In this document: piece by piece, positions 50,708 to 58,693 of the stretch
How the letters are laid out: every line of letters begins with the position of its first letter
Numbering within the stretch: position 1 is the stretch's first letter
Source: Bacteroides_D sp963546395
GTDB taxonomy: Bacteria; Bacteroidota; Bacteroidia; Bacteroidales; CAJPTX01
Direction: 5' to 3'
DNA length: 64,000 bases
Assembly (NCBI GenBank): GCA_963546395.1
Contig: CAUUMS010000003.1
Location: 1 to 64,000 of the forward strand
Translations under genes and position numbers: made by a program
Notes under the pieces: generated by a model
The model's database searches: none
The model's input: only the letters and a program-made list of their open reading frames with translations
Told to the model about the DNA's origin: nothing

Positions 50708-52695
50708 TGCGCGTAGAGAGCCTCTAGCTCGTCAATTCGCATCTTATTCACCTTCACCGGGTAGCGTTTCGACAGCCGGTGGAGCCAGCGCTGCTCGGCC
50801 TCCTCCTGGTACAGCGTCTGAAGATCGCCGCTGGCTTCCGCAAAGGTCTTCCGCACGTTGTGCGCCTCACCCACCACGCGCAGGATTTGACTCCTGCCGC
50901 CTTGCGCAGCCATCACAGGCGATATGCCATGCTCCCACGCAACGGGTGCACTCCCCATCTCCGCGGGGGTATTCGCACCCTGGGTAGCCGAGGGCTTGTA
51001 GCCGCGCATCATGGGCGACTCCGCATCAAAGCGTTGCCGGGTCACCGTGATAGAATCTCCTGCGACCAAAGGTGCCGACTGGCCCGACGGGGCTAACTGC
51101 ACCAGTTGAGTGCGCGCAGCAGCTAGCTTCTCCTTGTCGGCCGAGCTGTAAACCTCCACCTCGTAGCAGTGCTCAAAGCGTAGCGACTTACGATTCTTCC
51201 TGTACAGGCGACGTAGCTTGGCTGAATCCGGCTCGGGGGCACGCCACACCTCGCGCTCGCTGACTTCAAACAGCAAGAGCCCATCTCGGAACTCGGACAG
51301 CGTGTATCCCAGCTCGGGGTATTGCGCCACGAGCCGACGCTCGGCGCACTCCTCCACGGCATCATCCACGAGCTGCTGCGCAGCTTGTAGGAATGGGGCT
51401 GCGGCCTGACCGCTGTCTGCCACGAGCCTCGGGCCCTGAGCGTAGGGTATGTCACGCACGTAGAACGTACGCCCGCCCACCTCGGCAAATGGCTCTTTGG
51501 CGATGGAGTCGGGTAGTGGACTGCCAGGATGCTCGGTGATGTACTGTCGACTCCGCAGCAGCGCATCAGAATGTAGCTTAAGATCCGCCAGGCGTTGCAT
51601 GGCACTGCGTAGCGCATGTTCTCCCTCTAGCACTATCCCGTCACGCGCAAAGCTGTTGCGTATGGTCTCCCGCGCGGCCTCAAAGCTCGGCACGGGTTGG
51701 TAGGCAATGCGCTTGAGCAGGTGGAGCCCGAACGGGCTGCGCACTATGGTCGACAGCTCACCGTCTGCCTTCAGCTCAAAGGCGGCCTGCGTGAACGTCT
51801 CGGGGTAGCGGCCCGTCGACACCCAGGGGAGCATACCGCCACGCTGCGATGAGCTGGCATCCTCGCTCTCTGCCTGCGCCAGCGCGGCAAAATCGGTGCC
51901 GCCCTGCGCCAGCCGACGGATAGAGTCGAGCTTCTGGTTCACCTTCGCCAGGTGGGCCGAATCGGCCTCCGTGGGCACTAGCTTCATGATGTGCGCCACC
52001 AGCATCTTACCCCTGGAGGGGCGATTGCCGTTGACGCGGATGATGTGATAGCCGAAGTTGCTCCGCACGGGCTGCGAGACGCTGTCCACCTGCGTGGCGT
52101 AAGCTGCCTGCTCGAAGGGGGCCACCATGGTGAACGCCCCGAAATAGCCCAGGTGCCCCCCGTTTTGTTGCGCCGACGGGTCGGAGCTGTACTGCCGGGC
52201 TAGGCTCCCGAAATCTTCTCCTGCCAGCACACGTTGCCGCACCTGCTGTGCTAGCGTGTAGGCCGCCAGCGTGTCACCCCCCTCGGGTACGGGGAGTAGA
52301 ATGTGGCTTGCGTCCACCTCCCGCTGCATGCGGTCGTAGGCTGCGCGGTACATCTGCTCACGGCGCGCGCTATCTAGCAGGCGTGAGGCCAACTGGTAGT
52401 TGCGGTACTTCTCATACTCCGCCCTGAAGGCGGCCGAGGTGTCGAGCCCACGATGCCGAGCATCGAGCACCTTGAGGCGAAAATCGCGGTAGGAGTTCAG
52501 AAATTCCTCCACGCCCATCTGCTTCCCTTGCAGGGTGTAGGCGCGATTCTTCTCGAAAGCGTAGCGGAATGCCCCCTCGTGCACCGTGTCACTCCCCACC
52601 ACCATGAGGGGGGCCGATTGCCCCACGGCGGGGAGCACCGCCCCAAGCAGGATGCCCAGAAGCAGCGCAGCGGCGTGTAAGTGTGGCCTACCCAT
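50704..52695 (-). CDS. Peptidylprolyl isomerase with two parvulin domains (PpiD/SurA-like)
   Basis: 663 residues with a signal peptide (about 1-26, PAVGQS). Two parvulin domains are clear: about 125-225 (VDASHILLPVP, YSSDPSAQQNGGHLGYFG, SNFGYHIIRVNG) and about 230-335 (VAHIMKLVP, EDASSSQRGGMLPWVS, SPFGLHLLKRI). The C-terminal 300 residues are helical with a further non-catalytic region. Probably a periplasmic foldase for outer-membrane or T9SS cargo proteins. It begins 12 bases after the guaB stop and its own stop overlaps the following lipoprotein start, so these genes are one transcription unit. Confidence 0.9.
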   Translation of the reverse strand: MGRPHLHAAALLLGILLGAVLPAVGQSAPLMVVGSDTVHEGAFRYAFEKNRAYTLQGKQMGVEEFLNSYRDFRLKVLDARHRGLDTSAAFRAEYEKYRNYQLASRLLDSARREQMYRAAYDRMQREVDASHILLPVPEGGDTLAAYTLAQQVRQRVLAGEDFGSLARQYSSDPSAQQNGGHLGYFGAFTMVAPFEQAAYATQVDSVSQPVRSNFGYHIIRVNGNRPSRGKMLVAHIMKLVPTEADSAHLAKVNQKLDSIRRLAQGGTDFAALAQAESEDASSSQRGGMLPWVSTGRYPETFTQAAFELKADGELSTIVRSPFGLHLLKRIAYQPVPSFEAARETIRNSFARDGIVLEGEHALRSAMQRLADLKLHSDALLRSRQYITEHPGSPLPDSIAKEPFAEVGGRTFYVRDIPYAQGPRLVADSGQAAAPFLQAAQQLVDDAVEECAERRLVAQYPELGYTLSEFRDGLLLFEVSEREVWRAPEPDSAKLRRLYRKNRKSLRFEHCYEVEVYSSADKEKLAAARTQLVQLAPSGQSAPLVAGDSITVTRQRFDAESPMMRGYKPSATQGANTPAEMGSAPVAWEHGISPVMAAQGGRSQILRVVGEAHNVRKTFAEASGDLQTLYQEEAEQRWLHRLSKRYPVKVNKMRIDELEALYAQ

Positions 52696-52707
52696 ATGCA
52701 GGTCTCC

Positions 52708-54186
52708 CTAGAGCGTTTTGCGTGAATAGTTCGGCGCCTCGCTCGTGATGGCCACATCGTGCGGGTGGCTCTCGAGCATGCCAGCATTGGTGATGCGCAC
52801 GAATTTAGCCTCCTTGAGTGCCGCAATGTCCTTGGCCCCGCAGTACCCCATACCGGCTCGCAGACCGCCCATCAGCTGGTAGAGCACCTCGCTCAGCGTG
52901 CCCACGTAGGGCACACGGGCCGCAATCCCCTCAGGGACGAGCTTCTTGATGTCATCCTCCACGTCCTGGAAGTAGCGATCTTTCGACCCGTGCTGCATGG
53001 CCTCCAGGGAGCCCATCCCGCGGTAGGACTTGAACCTGCGGCCGTTGAACAGGATGGTTTCGCCGGGTGACTCCTCAACCCCCGCGAAGAGCGAGCCGAT
53101 CATCACCACGTCGGCCCCCGCGGCGATGGCCTTGGCGATGTCGCCCGAGTAGCGGATCCCACCGTCGGCAATCACCGTCACGTCACTCCCCTTCAGCGCC
53201 TTTGCCACCTCGTAGATGGCGTACACCTGCGGCACACCCACGCCGGCAATGATGCGCGTGGTGCAGATGGAGCCCGGGCCGATACCCACCTTCACGGCAT
53301 CCACCCCCACCTTGGCCAGGGCCAGGGCGGCTTCCCCCGTGGCGATGTTGCCCACCACGAGCTGGATGTTCGGATACTTGGTGCGAATCTCCCGCACCTT
53401 TTCTATCACGCCGCGCGAATGCCCGTGGGCCGTGTCGATGACAATGGCATCCACGCCCACCTTCACGAGCTCATCCACGCGGTCGATGGCATCAGCCGTC
53501 ACACCTACGCCCGCGGCAACTAGCAGTCGGCCCTTCTCGTCCTTGCTGGAGAGCGGGTTGTCCTTCACCTTGGTGATGTCCTTATATGTGAGCAGCCCTT
53601 GCAGCCGCCGATTCTCATCCACCACCGGGAGCTTCTCGATCTTGTGACGCTGCAAGATGCTGGTCGCCTTGGCCAGATCCGTCTGTAGTGAGGTCGTCAC
53701 AATGTTCTCTGAGGTCATCACCTCGCGGATGGGGCGGCTCATCGTGTCCTGAAACCGCAGGTCGCGGTTGGTGACGATGCCGATCAGGTGCTTCTCCTCG
53801 TCCACCACCGGAATACCCCCGATGTGGAAATCCCGCATCAGCTGTAGGGCGTCCCCCACGGTTTGGTCGGCGAGGATGGTCACCGGGTCGTAGATCATGC
53901 CGTTCTCGGCCCGCTTCACCTCACGCACCTCGTGGGCCTGGGCTGCGATGGGCATGTTCTTGTGGATAACACCGATGCCGCCCTCGCGCGCAATGGCGAT
54001 GGCCATCGCCGACTCCGTGACGGTGTCCATGGCTGCGCTCACCACCGGGAGCGCAATGGGGAGGCCGCGCGTAAACCGTGAACGCAGCGACACCTCCCGC
54101 GGGAGCACCTCGGAGTAGGCGGGCACAAGCAGCAAGTCGTCGAACGTGTACCCCTCTGCGATCACTTTCTCCTGCATGAAAGACAT
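52708..54186 (-). CDS. guaB: Inosine-5'-monophosphate dehydrogenase GuaB
   Basis: 492-residue NAD-dependent enzyme converting IMP to XMP, the committing step to GMP. It has the conserved N-terminus (YTFDDLLLVPAYSEVLP), a pair of CBS domains inserted at about 95-205 (VMTSENIVTT within), the catalytic loop GIGPGSICTTR with its cysteine, and the flap region with GMGSLEAM. ATG 54186 is chosen because the conserved start follows directly; the 57 extra upstream codons cross the promoter. A TATCTTTG box lies 31 bases upstream. It heads the envelope-chaperone block. Confidence 0.96.
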   Translation of the reverse strand: MSFMQEKVIAEGYTFDDLLLVPAYSEVLPREVSLRSRFTRGLPIALPVVSAAMDTVTESAMAIAIAREGGIGVIHKNMPIAAQAHEVREVKRAENGMIYDPVTILADQTVGDALQLMRDFHIGGIPVVDEEKHLIGIVTNRDLRFQDTMSRPIREVMTSENIVTTSLQTDLAKATSILQRHKIEKLPVVDENRRLQGLLTYKDITKVKDNPLSSKDEKGRLLVAAGVGVTADAIDRVDELVKVGVDAIVIDTAHGHSRGVIEKVREIRTKYPNIQLVVGNIATGEAALALAKVGVDAVKVGIGPGSICTTRIIAGVGVPQVYAIYEVAKALKGSDVTVIADGGIRYSGDIAKAIAAGADVVMIGSLFAGVEESPGETILFNGRRFKSYRGMGSLEAMQHGSKDRYFQDVEDDIKKLVPEGIAARVPYVGTLSEVLYQLMGGLRAGMGYCGAKDIAALKEAKFVRITNAGMLESHPHDVAITSEAPNYSRKTL

Positions 54187-54217
54187 AGCCCCACCCTTTA
54201 GGTCATACTTTGAAGGG

Positions 54218-54225
54218 CAAAGATA
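54218..54225 (-). promoter_or_regulatory. Bacteroidales -7 box of guaB
   Basis: TATCTTTG on the minus strand, 31 bases before the guaB start, matches TAnnTTTG; -33 element not evident. Confidence 0.45.
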
Positions 54226-54332
54226 GCTAAAAATCAATGGTTGCACGATGAATGCGCAACGTCCGTGAAGCCAGCCCGCCTTCGCGTCCCCGACAGCCTG
54301 TCGCGCACGCGCCAACCACCCACCCGCGACGC

Positions 54333-54382
54333 ACCAAAACCGTATTTTGTCTACCAAATTGGGACTTGATACGGCGTTGCTA
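54333..54382 (+). repeat. Dispersed intergenic element, copy B
   Basis: Matches copy A (16960-16911, minus strand) at 41 of 50 positions. The ends pair as CCGTAT (54340-54345) with ATACGG (54369-54374), enclosing TTTTG-N5-CAAAT and GGGACTTG. It points toward the lipoprotein gene at 54593, some 210 bases away. Confidence 0.7.
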
Positions 54383-54592
54383 CGGCGAGGCTACGTTGTT
54401 GCCACCCATTTTCGTCCGCTGCTCCCTGCTCCCGGAGCTTTTTCTACTCCCATTTTCCGCTCCATTTCATTATATATTGCAGATGTTTTATCGGGTTAAA
54501 ATTTGCAAAACGCCCCCTTCACTCCCGCAACATGATCCGCTCCCCTCTCGTTATCTATTATAACGATTCAATCCATTGCGTGGAGATATGAT

Positions 54593-55696
54593 ATGGAGAG
54601 TCGATTAAATCCATGGGGTGCTCGTGCGGCCCTTATGCTGCTGATCCCTATGCTCCTACTGGGGTGTGGGGGATGCCGGAAGCAGCGAAACCCCATCGAG
54701 GTGGTGCAGGGGGCCGATCTCACAAATCTGGCCGTGGTGGTGGCTTCGCCCGATAGGTTGCTTGGCATCGATACCACCACGTTTCAGGTGCGGGCGCGCA
54801 TCCTCTGCCGTGAGATGCACATTGATAAGGCGGCCCGTAGCGCTAGCGGCGAGGTGATATTGGCGGATGACGACGATAATGGTAAGCTTTACGTGTTGGG
54901 CACCGATGGCCATGTGGCCCGCTCGGCAAGAATCGTCGCTGGGCCAAATTCCCCGTTCGTCTACGGGGATCTGGTGTGCGTGGGGAGCCGCTACTCTGCC
55001 AATGGTGGGGCGCAGCTCAATGTGTATAGCCTGCGCGATTTGCGCCTGCTCCGCAGGCATGCGGTGAAGGGGATACTCCTGCGCGAGGAGGATTTCTGCG
55101 GGGCAGATGGGAAAATATACACCTACTACAGCTACGAGCCATCTTCCCAGGCAGGACCGGTGGCATTCCCGGTGGTGATGGATGCTACCACCCTGGATAC
55201 CACGCATATCCGGACGGGGGAGCTGTTTCAGGAGGAGTACAATGGTATCATCACGCTCAGCTTTGCGGCGCAGCGGCAGTGGCTTTTCATAGCCTCGGAC
55301 AGTTACGTTGCGCTCTACAATCTCGAGGAGCGTCGGGTCGTGGCGCACCGTTCGCTGAAGGAGCTGCTCGAGCGCGTTGGACTTAAGGAGTTTGCAATTG
55401 CCACCAAGCCAGTCATAGCCGATGGGTTCGTGTACATGCTGTGCGCTTACAGTGAGCCTGGGAATGGGCGTACGATCTGCTGGGTGAAGTTTTCGATGGA
55501 GAATCTTGACATCGTGGAGGCCAAGCGGCTCTTTCAGGATGGGGGTGCATGGGCGGGGGCGGATGATTTCCTGACGTTTGGTCGCTTCTACGTGGTGGAG
55601 GCCAATTTGTGGGGGTTGTCCAAGTTCCGGGCAACGTTCATCGACATTCGCACAGGAGAAGTGGTGGCTAAAGTGGTGGAATCTCTGCGCAAGTAG
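54593..55696 (+). CDS. Hypothetical lipoprotein, possible beta-propeller
   Basis: 367 residues with a lipoprotein signal (hydrophobic core then LLLGC, lipidated C25). The mature part has repeated strand-rich units of 40-50 residues (NLAVVVASPDRLLGIDTTTF, VILADDDDNGKLYVLGTDGH, WLFIASDSYVALYNLEERRV), the look of a beta-propeller of the Bacteroidota 6-bladed or TolB-like type. I do not recognise a specific family or ligand. It is monocistronic in appearance, followed by a long stem-loop at 55725-55768. Confidence 0.75.
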   Translation: MESRLNPWGARAALMLLIPMLLLGCGGCRKQRNPIEVVQGADLTNLAVVVASPDRLLGIDTTTFQVRARILCREMHIDKAARSASGEVILADDDDNGKLYVLGTDGHVARSARIVAGPNSPFVYGDLVCVGSRYSANGGAQLNVYSLRDLRLLRRHAVKGILLREEDFCGADGKIYTYYSYEPSSQAGPVAFPVVMDATTLDTTHIRTGELFQEEYNGIITLSFAAQRQWLFIASDSYVALYNLEERRVVAHRSLKELLERVGLKEFAIATKPVIADGFVYMLCAYSEPGNGRTICWVKFSMENLDIVEAKRLFQDGGAWAGADDFLTFGRFYVVEANLWGLSKFRATFIDIRTGEVVAKVVESLRK

Positions 55697-55724
55697 CGAG
55701 CGTCTAGTCCGCTGATGTGTTCGT

Positions 55725-55768
55725 GGGAAGGTGCAGGATGATCCTCAAGGGCTATCTTGTGCCTTCCC
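55725..55768 (+). other. Long stem-loop between lipoprotein gene and thiE promoter
   Basis: Arms 55725-55740 and 55753-55768 pair over 16 positions with no mismatch if four G-U wobbles are allowed, around a 12-base loop. The wobbles favour function as plus-strand RNA. No T tract follows. It starts 28 bases after the lipoprotein stop and ends 17 bases before the thiE promoter, so a 3'-end structure or factor-dependent terminator is likely. Confidence 0.6.
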
Positions 55769-55785
55769 GTATTTCGCAAGCTCCG

Positions 55786-55817
55786 TTTGTGCGGTCGCCG
55801 TCGAGTGCGTACCTTCG
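55786..55817 (+). promoter_or_regulatory. Promoter of thiE-thiG
   Basis: TTTG (55786-55789), 20-base spacer, TACCTTCG (55810-55817): one mismatch to the Bacteroidales TTTG-N19/20-TAnnTTTG promoter. It implies a leader of about 75-80 bases before thiE, in which I see no TPP riboswitch signature. Confidence 0.65.
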
Positions 55818-55902
55818 CGGGGCAGGCCGGGCAGTCTCGCTTCCCCGAGGGGGGCACCGCAGGGTGCGGCGTTGCAAGCGATCTTCAATTAGGGCACAGA
55901 TT

Positions 55903-56601
55903 ATGAGCTACGAGCAGGAACGGGGAGTGGAGAGTACAGGTGGGCAGCGGAAGCTCCTTGGCACTGTGCCAGACAGGTTGATGCTCATCACGCAGAGCGG
56001 GGGGCAGAATAGCTTGCCTGCCCAGATCGAGGGGTTCATGGAGGGGGGCGGTCAGCTGGTGCAGCTCCGCATCAAAGGGTACTGCGCACGCGGCTTGGAG
56101 AATGAGGCTCAGTGGGCTCGCGATCTGTGCCAGGAGGGAGGAGCACGCTTGGTGGTGAACGACTACGTGGACGTGGCCGCCGGCTGCGGAGCCTGGGGGG
56201 TGCACCTGGGGCTGGATGATATGCCGGTGGCGCAGGCGCGTAAGCGTCTGGGGCCCGACGTGGTGATAGGGGCCACGGCACACAATTTTCAGGAGGCTGT
56301 GGCTGCGGCTCAGCAGGGGGCTGATTACCTGGGAGTGGGCCCGTTGCGATTCACATCCACAAAGGATCGTCTGGCCCCCATCCTCGGCTTTGACGGGGTG
56401 GTTAGCCTGCTGCGCAGGCTCGATGAGGCGGGCATTAAGATCCCGGTCTACGTGGTGGGAGGGGTGGAGAGCACGGACGTGCGAGGGCTTATCCTGTCGG
56501 GGGCCTTCGGCGTGGCTGTCTCGGCGAGCATTGCCCTGGCAAGCGATCCGGCATTCGCCACGGATAAGTTCTTGGAGTCCATATATAAAGCGGTAAGGTG
56601 A
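55903..56601 (+). CDS. thiE: Thiamine-phosphate synthase ThiE
   Basis: 232-residue TIM-barrel enzyme joining HMP diphosphate and thiazole phosphate to thiamine phosphate. Motifs: VQLRIKG, RLVVNDYVDVA, WGVHLGLDDMPVAQAR, VIGATAHNFQEA and YLGVGPLRFTSTK, with the C-terminal VVGGV. ATG 55903 is chosen; the long upstream frame crosses the stem-loop and promoter. An N-terminal extension of about 25 residues precedes the barrel. Its TGA shares one base with the thiG ATG. Confidence 0.92.
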   Translation: MSYEQERGVESTGGQRKLLGTVPDRLMLITQSGGQNSLPAQIEGFMEGGGQLVQLRIKGYCARGLENEAQWARDLCQEGGARLVVNDYVDVAAGCGAWGVHLGLDDMPVAQARKRLGPDVVIGATAHNFQEAVAAAQQGADYLGVGPLRFTSTKDRLAPILGFDGVVSLLRRLDEAGIKIPVYVVGGVESTDVRGLILSGAFGVAVSASIALASDPAFATDKFLESIYKAVR

Positions 56602-57371
56602 TGTTGCAGATCGGTTCGTACACCTTTACGTCACGCCTGTTCCTGGGAACGGGCAAGTTTGCGTCTAATGAGCTGATGCGTCAGGCCATTGAGGCCTCGG
56701 GCGCAGAGTTGGTGACCGTGGCCCTGCGTCGCGTCGAGGCGCGGGATGCGCAGGATCCCATGCTGACGCATATTCAGCTGCCAGGGGTGCATGTGATGCC
56801 CAACACGTCCGGGGTGCGCACGGCTAAGGAGGCTGTGTTTGCGGCTCAGCTGGCCCGTGAGGCCCTGGGGGTCGACCTGATCAAGCTGGAGATACACCCC
56901 GACCCGCGCTACCTCTTGCCGGATGGGGAGGAGACGCTGGCGGCGGCTCGGGAGCTGGTGAAGGATGGGTTTGTGGTGCTGCCCTATGTGGCGGCCGACC
57001 CGGTGCTGTGCAAGAAGCTGGAGGAGGCGGGCGTGGCGGCTGTGATGCCACTGGGGGCTCCCATCGGGAGCAACAGGGGGCTGCTGACGCGCGATTTCCT
57101 ACGCATCATCATCGAGCAGAGCCGCATTCCCGTAGTGGTGGATGCGGGAATCGGTAGCCCTGCGCAGGCTTGCGAGGCGATGGAGATGGGGGCCGACGCG
57201 GTGCTGGTGAACACGGCAGTGGCGGTGGCGGATGATCCTGTGGCAATGGCCCGCGCATTCCGACTGGGGGTAGAGGCTGGGCGTATGGCCTTCGAGGCGG
57301 GGGTGGCCCCGGCGACCTTGCAGGCGAATGCCACGAGTCCGTTGACAGGATTCTTGGATCACCTAGAGTAA
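56601..57371 (+). CDS. thiG: Thiazole synthase ThiG
   Basis: 256-residue TIM barrel that builds the thiazole phosphate ring from DXP, ThiS-thiocarboxylate and dehydroglycine. The conserved start (SRLFLGTGKF), the Schiff-base lysine in LIKLEIHPD, NTSGVRTAKEAV, the phosphate site LGAPIGS and VVDAGIGSPAQA are present. ATG 56601 overlaps the thiE stop; a GTG at 56598 would add one residue. The other thiazole genes (thiS, thiF, thiH) and thiC are not in this window. Confidence 0.95.
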   Translation: MLQIGSYTFTSRLFLGTGKFASNELMRQAIEASGAELVTVALRRVEARDAQDPMLTHIQLPGVHVMPNTSGVRTAKEAVFAAQLAREALGVDLIKLEIHPDPRYLLPDGEETLAAARELVKDGFVVLPYVAADPVLCKKLEEAGVAAVMPLGAPIGSNRGLLTRDFLRIIIEQSRIPVVVDAGIGSPAQACEAMEMGADAVLVNTAVAVADDPVAMARAFRLGVEAGRMAFEAGVAPATLQANATSPLTGFLDHLE

Positions 57372-57426
57372 GGCTGGACGGAATCTGCTACCTTCGCGGG
57401 CGAATCTAGCGTAGCGACGTGGTACT

Positions 57427-57699
57427 ATGAAATTCGAGGTGAATGTGAATGTGATGCCCCAGCAGGCGCTGCTCGATCCGCAGGGGAGGGCTGTGCAGAA
57501 TGCAATGCTGCGAATGGGGTACGCTGGGGTACAGGATGTGCGCATCGGTAAGCACATCGTGCTGCATCTGGAGGCCGCGAGCGAGGATGTGGCCAGGCAG
57601 ATGGTCAATGCGCTATGCGCGGGGCTCCTCTCAAATCCCGTGATGGAGGGCTTTGAGTATACCCTGCGCGTGTGCGAGGAGTCGCCCGCTACACGCTAG
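57427..57699 (+). CDS. purS: Phosphoribosylformylglycinamidine synthase subunit PurS
   Basis: 90-residue small subunit of the three-part FGAM synthase (PurSQL) of purine synthesis. It shows the alternating strand-helix pattern of the family, with LLDPQGRAVQNAMLRMGY (the usual DPQG...ALxxLGY motif) and a C-terminal NPVMEGFEY (usual NPVIExY). The gene stands alone, 55 bases after thiG; purQ and purL are not in the window. A TACCTTCG box at 57389-57396 could be its own -7 element. Confidence 0.88.
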   Translation: MKFEVNVNVMPQQALLDPQGRAVQNAMLRMGYAGVQDVRIGKHIVLHLEAASEDVARQMVNALCAGLLSNPVMEGFEYTLRVCEESPATR

Positions 57700-57832
57700 C
57701 TACCACGCTGCGTTCCCGGGAACCATGTATCTGCGCGTGGGCATTTTGCTGAGTGCCCGGGCTGTGGTGTGGCTTCTGTGGGGACGATGAGGGCGGTGTG
57801 TCACTGGTGCTGCCAGGCTATGCGACAGGCGT

Positions 57833-58690
57833 ATGGCACTGCATGATGATCTGCGCGAGGGGACGGTCAACCTAGAGCGTCTCGTGGCGAGCAAGAAACC
57901 GCATCTGCTGCGCTGGGTGCCGCGGTGGGTCATGGCCTACCTGCGCCGCATCCTCCACCTGGAGAGCGTCAATCGTACCATTCAGGAGCACCCCGGGCTG
58001 ATGGGGGTGGCCTTTGCCGATGTGGTGCTGGCTGAGATGGAGGTGACCTACCGCGTGGAGGGCCTCCAGCGCCTGAGCCCCGAGGGACGTTACCTGGTGG
58101 TATCCAATCACCCGCTGGGCGGCCTCGATGGCATGGTGCTCATCTCAGCCTTCGGGCATGCATTCGAGCAGATCTACTTCCCCGTCAACGATTTCCTGAC
58201 GCTATTGCCCCAGTTCGCCGACATATTCCTCCCCATCAATAAGCATGGCGCGCAGAGCGCGGAGGCTGCCCGGCGACTGCAAGCGGCCTACGCATCGGAT
58301 GCGCAGATACTCTATTTCCCGGCCGGGTTGTGCTCGCGTAAGCGCCGAGGCCGGGTGCAGGATTTGGCCTGGAAGGGCAATTTTGTGGCTAAGGCCGTGG
58401 AGTACCAACGTGATGTGGTGCCGGTGTATTTCGACGGGCGAAATTCTACATTCTTCTACAACTTGTCCCGCCTCCGCAGGGCCCTAGGGATAAAGGCGAA
58501 CATCGAAATGATCTACCTCGTGGATGAGATGTACCGGCAGCACGGGGCCAATTTGAGCGTGGTGGTCGGGGAGCCGATCCCGTGGCAGACATTTCTAGGG
58601 CACGAGGTTAGCCGCACGGAGTGGGCGGCGCGGCTACGCCAGCAGGTGTATACTCTTGGGGCGGAGTGGCGTAGGCAAGCGAATTGTTAG
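57833..58690 (+). CDS. Lysophospholipid-type acyltransferase (PlsC superfamily)
   Basis: 285 residues, no cleavable signal. The acyltransferase block reads VVSNHPLGGLDGMVLI, then YFPVNDFL, PINKHG and ILYFPAGLCSR. The catalytic H and D are separated by five residues (H-x5-D) instead of the classic H-x4-D, as in a Bacteroidota subgroup annotated as glycerol acyltransferases. It may make phosphatidic acid or an amino-acid lipid such as the glycine lipids; the partner N-acyltransferase is not adjacent. Probably bound to the inner membrane face. The next gene starts 3 bases later. Confidence 0.85.
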   Translation: MALHDDLREGTVNLERLVASKKPHLLRWVPRWVMAYLRRILHLESVNRTIQEHPGLMGVAFADVVLAEMEVTYRVEGLQRLSPEGRYLVVSNHPLGGLDGMVLISAFGHAFEQIYFPVNDFLTLLPQFADIFLPINKHGAQSAEAARRLQAAYASDAQILYFPAGLCSRKRRGRVQDLAWKGNFVAKAVEYQRDVVPVYFDGRNSTFFYNLSRLRRALGIKANIEMIYLVDEMYRQHGANLSVVVGEPIPWQTFLGHEVSRTEWAARLRQQVYTLGAEWRRQANC

Positions 58691-58693
58691 CGT

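Larger units (their letters stand above)
54187..54592. other. Divergent intergenic region guaB / lipoprotein gene
   Basis: 406 bases containing the guaB -7 box (54218-54225, minus) and copy B of the dispersed element (54333-54382). Near the plus-strand gene there is an AT-rich stretch (about 54466-54505) with TTG-N17-TAAAATTTG, a loose promoter candidate. No credible gene is present; the 103-codon frame across the region is translated through the element and has no recognisable features. Confidence 0.65.

Noticed and set aside
54252..54563. 103-codon open frame on the plus strand
   Set aside because: It crosses the dispersed element in a divergent promoter region; composition is not protein-like and no start signal is convincing.
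55697..55902. Possible TPP riboswitch before thiE
   Set aside because: No CTGAGA or ACCTGA core could be found; the visible hairpin does not match the aptamer.
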